This document shows, in pieces, positions 43,835 to 47,748 of a stretch of 47,748 bases of DNA (its first letter is position 1; each line of letters starts with the position of its first letter). Source of the DNA: a bacterium BMS3Bbin10 (GTDB lineage: Bacteria > Pseudomonadota > Alphaproteobacteria > Rhizobiales > Methyloligellaceae); NCBI GenBank assembly GCA_002897995.1, contig BDTT01000129.1, forward strand, positions 1 through 47,748, in the 5' to 3' direction. The notes beneath the pieces were generated by a model. It made no database searches, was not told the origin of the DNA, and saw only the letters and a program-made list of their open reading frames with translations. The position numbers were made by a program, and so were the translations under genes.

Positions 43835-44326
43835 TTAGAGGACCGTATTCACCGATATCGCCGCCGGACGCGCGGACGCGCCGGTTGAAACATCCGCATC
43901 CTGTCCATAAACCTCCGGCCCGGAGGTGCGCGCACCGGCCTTGGCGGCGATGGTATGGAGGAGGGATTCCGACACCGCCTTCATGGCCACCAGAGCATCC
44001 TGATTGGCATCGATGGACTTTTTCAACTGCGCGTGCTGGTCCCTGATGGCGTTTATCTCCTCGGGCGCCGCCATCATGATGAACGCCGCATCGCGGCGAA
44101 AAACGGACATATCGCGGGTCAGAACCGCATTCAGGGCTGATTTGCGCATATAAAGCGAATTGATTTCGCGTGGTTTTCCCTGTTTGAGCAGGGCCGTTTC
44201 GCGATCCAGCAGGCCAACCAGCTCGGCCGTTGTGCCAAGAAGGCGCGCGCAGAGTGATTTCGCTGCTTCCGCGGTTTCAATTCGCGGAATATCCGCGCTG
44301 GGGATCATGTTGGGTGTTTGCGTCAT
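43835..44326 (-). CDS. FlgN-like flagellar protein
   Basis: 163 aa, mostly helical (LLGTTAELVGLLDRETALLKQGKPREINSLYMRKSALNAV), the pattern of FlgN chaperones for FlgK/FlgL. Overlap of four bases with the flgJ-like gene and position after flgI-flgJ support a flagellar role. Sequence identity to enteric FlgN is low, so the name is by family pattern and context. Confidence 0.72.
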   Translation of the reverse strand: MTQTPNMIPSADIPRIETAEAAKSLCARLLGTTAELVGLLDRETALLKQGKPREINSLYMRKSALNAVLTRDMSVFRRDAAFIMMAAPEEINAIRDQHAQLKKSIDANQDALVAMKAVSESLLHTIAAKAGARTSGPEVYGQDADVSTGASARPAAISVNTVL

Positions 44327-44649
44327 TGTTGTGCGCCCTCCTGAAGCGCGATCAGGTCGCGTGTGATCTGGTCAGTGATGCCAAGTCCGCCATTTTGCGA
44401 GATTTGCTTGGCGTATTCGGTAACGAGCAGCGAGCGGTAGGTTTTCTCTGCCGAACCGCCGCCAAAGGGCGCGTCGGTGTTGAGTCCCTCAAACATGCCT
44501 TCCAGCATCGTGTTCAGGAAAACCGCCTCAAATTCCGTTGCCGCCTGGCGCGCCGCGGCTTCGCCGCCGCCGGCTGCGGCCCCTTTTATGGACTGCGGAC
44601 TGGCGGGGCGGGCCATCTGGTTCAGGACATTGGCCAGGGTGGGGTCCAT
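44323..44649 (-). CDS. rod-binding protein, FlgJ N-terminal-domain type
   Basis: 108 aa. Contains the rod-binding core FEAVFLNTMLEGMFEGLNT and TYRSLLVTEYAKQISQNGGLGI. It lacks the C-terminal muramidase of enteric FlgJ, as in other alphaproteobacteria (CheL in Caulobacter). It helps rod assembly in the periplasm. Sits between flgI and the flgN-like gene with short overlaps. Confidence 0.87.
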   Translation of the reverse strand: MDPTLANVLNQMARPASPQSIKGAAAGGGEAAARQAATEFEAVFLNTMLEGMFEGLNTDAPFGGGSAEKTYRSLLVTEYAKQISQNGGLGITDQITRDLIALQEGAQQ

Positions 44650-45821
44650 TACATCACCTCGATTTCGGCCTGCAGGGCGCCGGACGCCTTGACCGCCTGA
44701 AGAATTGAAATCATGTCCCGCGGCCCGATGCCAAGCGCATTGAGCCCGTCGACGAGTTCGCGCAGGGTCACGCCCTCGGAGATTACGGCCAGTTTGTTGT
44801 CGCCCTCGTCATCCGCGGAAATTCGCGTGCGCGGCACAACCACGGTCGTGCCTGTCTCGGACAATGGGTTTGGCTGGCTCACCTGCGGCGCTTCTGTAAC
44901 TGTAATGGTCAGATTCCCCTGGGCGATGGCGACGGTAGAGACGCGCACATCGCGCCCCATCACGATAATGCCGGTCGATTCATCGATCACCACCTTCGCC
45001 GTCTGGTCCGGTTCGATCCGCAATTGCTCGACATCGGTCAGCATTTCGATGATCGTCCCCTTGTATTGCTTGGGCAATTTCAGTGCCACGGTGGCCGGAT
45101 CGCGGACATAGGCGACGTTGAGACCGGTGAATTTGTTGATCGCCGTGGCAATGCGCCTCGCCGTCGTCAGGTCCGGATTGCGCAGCGCGAGGCGCAAGGT
45201 GCGCAGGTTGGTCAGGCTGAAGATAATTTCGCGCTCGACGATGGCGCCGTTGGAAATGCGCCCGACGGTCGGGACGCCGCGGGTGATAGACGCGGCTTCA
45301 CCTTCGGCCGAGAAACCGGCAACCGCCACCGAGCCCTGGCCTACGGCGTAAACTTCGCCGTCGGCGCCGTGCAGCGGCGTTACGAGAAGCGTGCCGCCCT
45401 GCAGGCTTTCTGAATCCCCAAGCGCGCTGACGGAGATATCAATGCGCGTGCCCTGGGTTGCAAAGGGCGGCAGGTTGGCGGTTACCATCACCGCCGCCAC
45501 ATTTGCGGTGCGCAGATCCGCGTCCCGGGTATTGATGCCGAGCCGCTCCAGCATGGCCTGGAGGCTCTGCCGGGTGAAGGGGGAATTGCGCAGCGAGTCC
45601 CCGGTGCCATTCAGGCCAACGACGAGCCCGTAACCGACAAGCTGGTTCTCGCGAATACCCTCAAAATCAACCAGATCCTTGATCCGGGAGGAGGCGTTGG
45701 CCGGTGCCGGCCAGAGTTGAATCAGGAAGGCCAGCACGACAGCCAGCGCGGCAAGAAGCGTTCTCACGGGGGCGGTTTTTCGGGAGCAAATGTTTGTTTG
45801 TGCGGCCAAGGCTGTTCCCAC
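44649..45821 (-). CDS. flgI: flagellar P-ring protein FlgI
   Basis: Periplasmic P-ring subunit around the rod in the peptidoglycan layer. 390 aa from GTG 45821; a later GTG at 45767 would give a cleaner signal peptide (VRTLLAALAVVLAFLIQLW...) and about 372 aa, so the start is uncertain. Hallmarks: RIKDLVDFEGIRENQLVGYG, GTGDSLRNSPFTRQS, VTANLPPFATQGTRIDI and C-terminal LNALGIGPRDMISILQAVK. First gene of a three-gene operon with a sigma-54 promoter. Confidence 0.93.
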   Translation of the reverse strand: MGTALAAQTNICSRKTAPVRTLLAALAVVLAFLIQLWPAPANASSRIKDLVDFEGIRENQLVGYGLVVGLNGTGDSLRNSPFTRQSLQAMLERLGINTRDADLRTANVAAVMVTANLPPFATQGTRIDISVSALGDSESLQGGTLLVTPLHGADGEVYAVGQGSVAVAGFSAEGEAASITRGVPTVGRISNGAIVEREIIFSLTNLRTLRLALRNPDLTTARRIATAINKFTGLNVAYVRDPATVALKLPKQYKGTIIEMLTDVEQLRIEPDQTAKVVIDESTGIIVMGRDVRVSTVAIAQGNLTITVTEAPQVSQPNPLSETGTTVVVPRTRISADDEGDNKLAVISEGVTLRELVDGLNALGIGPRDMISILQAVKASGALQAEIEVM

Positions 45822-45867
45822 CTGGAGATTGAAACGATTGCGAGGGCTTGCGCCCGTCTCTTGGATA

Positions 45868-45884
45868 TAGCGAAAGCCGTGCCA
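45868..45884 (-). promoter_or_regulatory. sigma-54 (-24/-12) promoter of the flgI operon
   Basis: Minus strand TGGCACG (45878-45884), N4, TCGCT (45869-45873). The -24 element is perfect; the -12 has one mismatch (TCGC for TTGC), with the correct 10-bp gap between GG and GC. A GGCAA-AAT-TTTCC partial palindrome (45990-46002) resembles the flgE enhancer sites. Confidence 0.65.
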
Positions 45885-46007
45885 GAAATTCTAAGGACAT
45901 GAAAATTATAAGACATTGTTTTATAACGATATAATTAGACGGAATAGAGAGCGGCACTCGTTCCTCTAAGCAATATCTGCCTCCAGCTAGGCAAAATTTT
46001 CCGGGCT

Positions 46008-46022
46008 TTAACCCATCATTAA
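46008..46022 (+). promoter_or_regulatory. CtrA binding site between flgI and fliX
   Basis: TTAACCCATCATTAA, a full TTAA-N7-TTAA box, lies 59 bp upstream of the fliX start. Caulobacter fliX is a CtrA-controlled early flagellar gene, so this arrangement fits. Confidence 0.65.
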
Positions 46023-46080
46023 GCATGTGGGGCGAAATTTCTTACGGTCACCGAATCTCTCATTTTGGAGACGCAAAGCG

Positions 46081-46527
46081 ATGCGAGTTACACAAGCACG
46101 GCGTTCAAATGCGAGTCAGGAAACCCGGAGAGCGCGCGGCGCCGGTGCAAGCGCCGGCCGGTTCCAGCTTCCCGATTCACGGCCGGTGCGATCCCGCGCC
46201 GAAGCAGCCATGCCGGCCGCGGTCGCAGGTTTGGGCTCGATCGTTGCGCTACAGGCCGTTGAAGAACCATCCGAGCGCCGCCGCAGGGCGGTTGAAACCG
46301 GTGACAAGATTCTGGATTTGCTGGAAAAATTGAAGATCGGACTGTTGTCCGGCGGGGTCAGCGCGAGCGACCTGGATACGCTGAAAAGGACCATCGGGCG
46401 TCAGTTGGACCTTGAGAGCGACCCGGAGCTGAACGACGTGCTCAAACAGATCGATTTGAGAGCCCGCGTGGAGCTCGCGAAGGTCAGGGGCAACACGGCC
46501 AGGCGGCGCCAATCGCGGAATTTTTAA
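46081..46527 (+). CDS. fliX: flagellar assembly regulator FliX
   Basis: Couples assembly of the basal body to FlbD-activated sigma-54 transcription. 148 aa. The basic, disordered N terminus is followed by the conserved helical part (AAVAGLGSIVALQAVEEPSERRRRAVETGDKILDLLEKLKIGLLSGG...). ATG 46081 (MRVTQARR) has GGAGA upstream; an in-frame upstream ATG at 46027 is less likely. Divergent from flgI and followed by dksA, a conserved neighbourhood. Confidence 0.85.
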   Translation: MRVTQARRSNASQETRRARGAGASAGRFQLPDSRPVRSRAEAAMPAAVAGLGSIVALQAVEEPSERRRRAVETGDKILDLLEKLKIGLLSGGVSASDLDTLKRTIGRQLDLESDPELNDVLKQIDLRARVELAKVRGNTARRRQSRNF

Positions 46528-46721
46528 CCCCGCCAGCGTGGCCGCTCGGCTTTGTCACATGACATTTGTTGTTTTCAGATTTCTTGACTTGTAACCCGAC
46601 ATCCTTAAATACGATGCACGCGCTCGCCGGTATGCATGCCGAATCAATCGTTCCGCATACAGGTGGCCGCGGCTGATCGTTGGATCAGGCAGGAAAACCC
46701 TCAGCTGATGCGCTTAGATTC

Positions 46722-47228
46722 ATGACCACTAGATCAAAGCCAAAGACAAAACCAAAGGCCAGGTCCAGGCCGGCCGCGAAAAAGAAAGCGGTTTCGGGGG
46801 CTATGCCGAAATCCGCGCCAAAGCTGCCGCGCAATTACAGGCCTTCCGACAGCGAGCCATTTATGAACAAGCGCCAGCAAGCCTATTTTCGCGCCAAGCT
46901 CACAGCCTGGCGGGAAGAGATACTGCGTTCCAACCGCGCTACTCTGCAAAATCTTCAGGAGGAATCCGAAAAGCACGCCGATATGGCGGACCGCGCGACC
47001 TCCGAAGCCGACCGGGCTCTGGAATTGCGCGCCCGGGACCGCCAGCGCAAGCTGATTGCGAAAATCGACGCCGCGCTGGAGCGGATCGGCGAGGGAACCT
47101 ACGGTTTTTGCGAGGAGACGGGTGACCCGATCGGGTTGAAACGGCTCGATGCGCGCCCCGTCGCCACTCTCAGCCTTGAAGCGCAAGAGCAGCATGAGCG
47201 CCGCGAGCGGGTTTACAGCAGCGAATAA
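46722..47228 (+). CDS. dksA: DksA-type RNA polymerase-binding transcription factor
   Basis: Binds the RNA polymerase secondary channel and works with ppGpp at rRNA and biosynthetic promoters. 168 aa. A Lys-rich N-terminal extension, the coiled coil with tip motif DMADRA (Asp87, Asp90), and the globular end FCEETGDPIGLKRLDARPVA. Only Cys130 of the four zinc cysteines remains, as is usual in alphaproteobacterial DksA. ATG 46722 chosen; TTG 46680 is an alternative. A TTGACT (46584-46589) with a weak AT-rich -10 may be its promoter. Confidence 0.92.
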   Translation: MTTRSKPKTKPKARSRPAAKKKAVSGAMPKSAPKLPRNYRPSDSEPFMNKRQQAYFRAKLTAWREEILRSNRATLQNLQEESEKHADMADRATSEADRALELRARDRQRKLIAKIDAALERIGEGTYGFCEETGDPIGLKRLDARPVATLSLEAQEQHERRERVYSSE

Positions 47229-47247
47229 ACTTTCAGGTTTCAATTTC

Positions 47248-47287
47248 AAAAGCCCCGCGCCTCGATTTGAGAGGCGCGGGGCTTTTT
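47248..47287 (+). terminator. Rho-independent terminator after dksA
   Basis: Perfect 16-bp stem AAAAGCCCCGCGCCTC/GAGGCGCGGGGCTTTT with a 7-nt loop and T5 tail, 20 bp after the dksA stop. Confidence 0.95.
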
Positions 47288-47302
47288 CGTGCGCAGTCGT
47301 GG

Positions 47303-47430
47303 CTAGATCGCTTCATGTTTTGATGGAATCAAAACCCCGATCCAGCTCTTTGTTTATGCATATCATTTTTCCGATAACCGGTTCCCATCCCCGCCTTCGC
47401 GGGGACATGCTTTTCTGAGAAACACTCTAG
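47303..47430. repeat. CTAG-bounded mosaic palindromic repeat, copy R6
   Basis: CTAG at both ends (47303-47306 and 47427-47430). The left half is nearly identical to R1 (ATCGCTTCATGTTTTGATGG). The right end (TTTTCTGAGAAACACTCTAG) matches the left end of R4 in reverse complement, so this copy is a chimera of two versions. The IS5-type element begins right at its terminal CTAG. Confidence 0.87.
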
Positions 47431-47748
47431 TCTGTGGACATTTAGGATTCCCTTTTTGGTGCTGATGTGATTCAAGCTTCCTTTTGAGGAGGTTTGCGAT
47501 GCGTCCGGAACGTTTTGTCATTACAGACCGCAGTTGGGCTTTGATTGAGTCCCTGCTTCCTGGAACTAATCGAGACCGTGGCGTGACGGCGAAGGACAAT
47601 CGGCTGTTTCTTGAAGCTGTCCTTTGGAAGGTTCGGGTTGGTGGTCCCTGGCGCGATCTGCCGCTGGGTTTTGGCGAATGGAACAGCATCTTCAGACGTT
47701 TCCGGCGCTGGGCGCAACGCGGTGTTTTTCAACGTATTTTCGAGGCGG
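47431..47748 (+). mobile_element. IS5-family insertion sequence, left part (runs off the window)
   Basis: The left end is taken as TCTGTGGACATTTAGG, directly after the CTAG that closes repeat R6; CTAG-type targets are known for the IS427 subgroup of IS5. It contains the start of the transposase gene. The right end and the terminal inverted repeat partner lie outside the window. Confidence 0.75.
47499..47748 (+). CDS. IS5-family transposase, N-terminal part (cut by window end)
   Basis: At least 83 codons from ATG 47499, behind a perfect AGGAGG. The product (MRPERFVITDRSWALIESLLPG ... LFLEAVLWKVRVGGPWRDLP) is the N-terminal transposase domain of IS5/IS427 elements, with GVTAKDNRLF and the WRDLPLGFGEWNSIFRRFRRW block. 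The DDE catalytic residues are beyond the window, so activity cannot be judged. Confidence 0.9.
   Translation, partial: MRPERFVITDRSWALIESLLPGTNRDRGVTAKDNRLFLEAVLWKVRVGGPWRDLPLGFGEWNSIFRRFRRWAQRGVFQRIFEA

Overview
The window is chromosomal DNA of a motile, Gram-negative alphaproteobacterium. GC is about 60% by eye. Evidence includes the FlaF/FlbT pair, FliX beside FlgI and DksA, a DksA with only one zinc-finger cysteine, full CtrA-type boxes (TTAA-N7-TTAA), sigma-54 flagellar promoters, an STAS-fused MlaE, and mosaic palindromic repeats like those of Rhizobiales-type genomes. The genus cannot be fixed from the sequence alone.

Layout. 1-9.1 kb is housekeeping: the tail of rpe, gph, a soxX-soxA-ccdA cluster, thiD, an FAH-family hydrolase, an RND/MMPL exporter coupled to a PLP aminotransferase, then a candidate sRNA. 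9.1-12.1 kb has an atypical SDR, a second candidate sRNA (RpoH-type promoter, C-rich loop, terminator), a threonine dehydratase-like enzyme and a CheZ-family phosphatase. 12.4-17.3 kb has an MFS transporter and an Mla/MCE lipid-transport operon (mlaE-mlaF-mlaD-lipoprotein). 17.3-21.4 kb has a block of ~94-bp GC-rich repeats and a 1073-aa membrane-anchored coiled-coil protein resembling the pole-organising TipN/GPR proteins. 21.9-33.6 kb has an Hpt protein, a [2Fe-2S] ferredoxin with its NADP reductase, a universal stress protein, a methyltransferase-like protein, an ECF sigma/anti-sigma pair, a sodium/solute symporter with a 39-aa partner, two envelope proteins and ycjX-ycjF. 33.6-34.3 kb has a 269-bp MITE-like element and two tiny membrane-protein genes, one behind a CtrA box. 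34.4-46.5 kb is a flagellar cluster: flgE-flgK-flgL forward, then flaF, flbT, a 751-aa flagellin, flgN-like, flgJ-like and flgI in reverse, and fliX forward. dksA follows, and a truncated IS5-type transposase gene runs off the right edge.

Regulation. flgE and flgI each have a -24/-12 promoter with palindromic candidate enhancer sites upstream, and the flgI-fliX gap has a CtrA box. This fits the Caulobacter-type CtrA -> FliX/FlbD -> sigma-54 hierarchy. FlgE, FlgK, FlgL and the flagellin are all enlarged and share related beta-rich modules.

The most unusual signals are a family of CTAG-bounded palindromic repeats whose boundary supplies the TAG stop codon of four different genes, the two sRNA candidates, the MITE-like element abutting a TTG-started ycjX, and the small membrane proteins beside the flagellar cluster. 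I found no clear CRISPR array, tRNA or rRNA.
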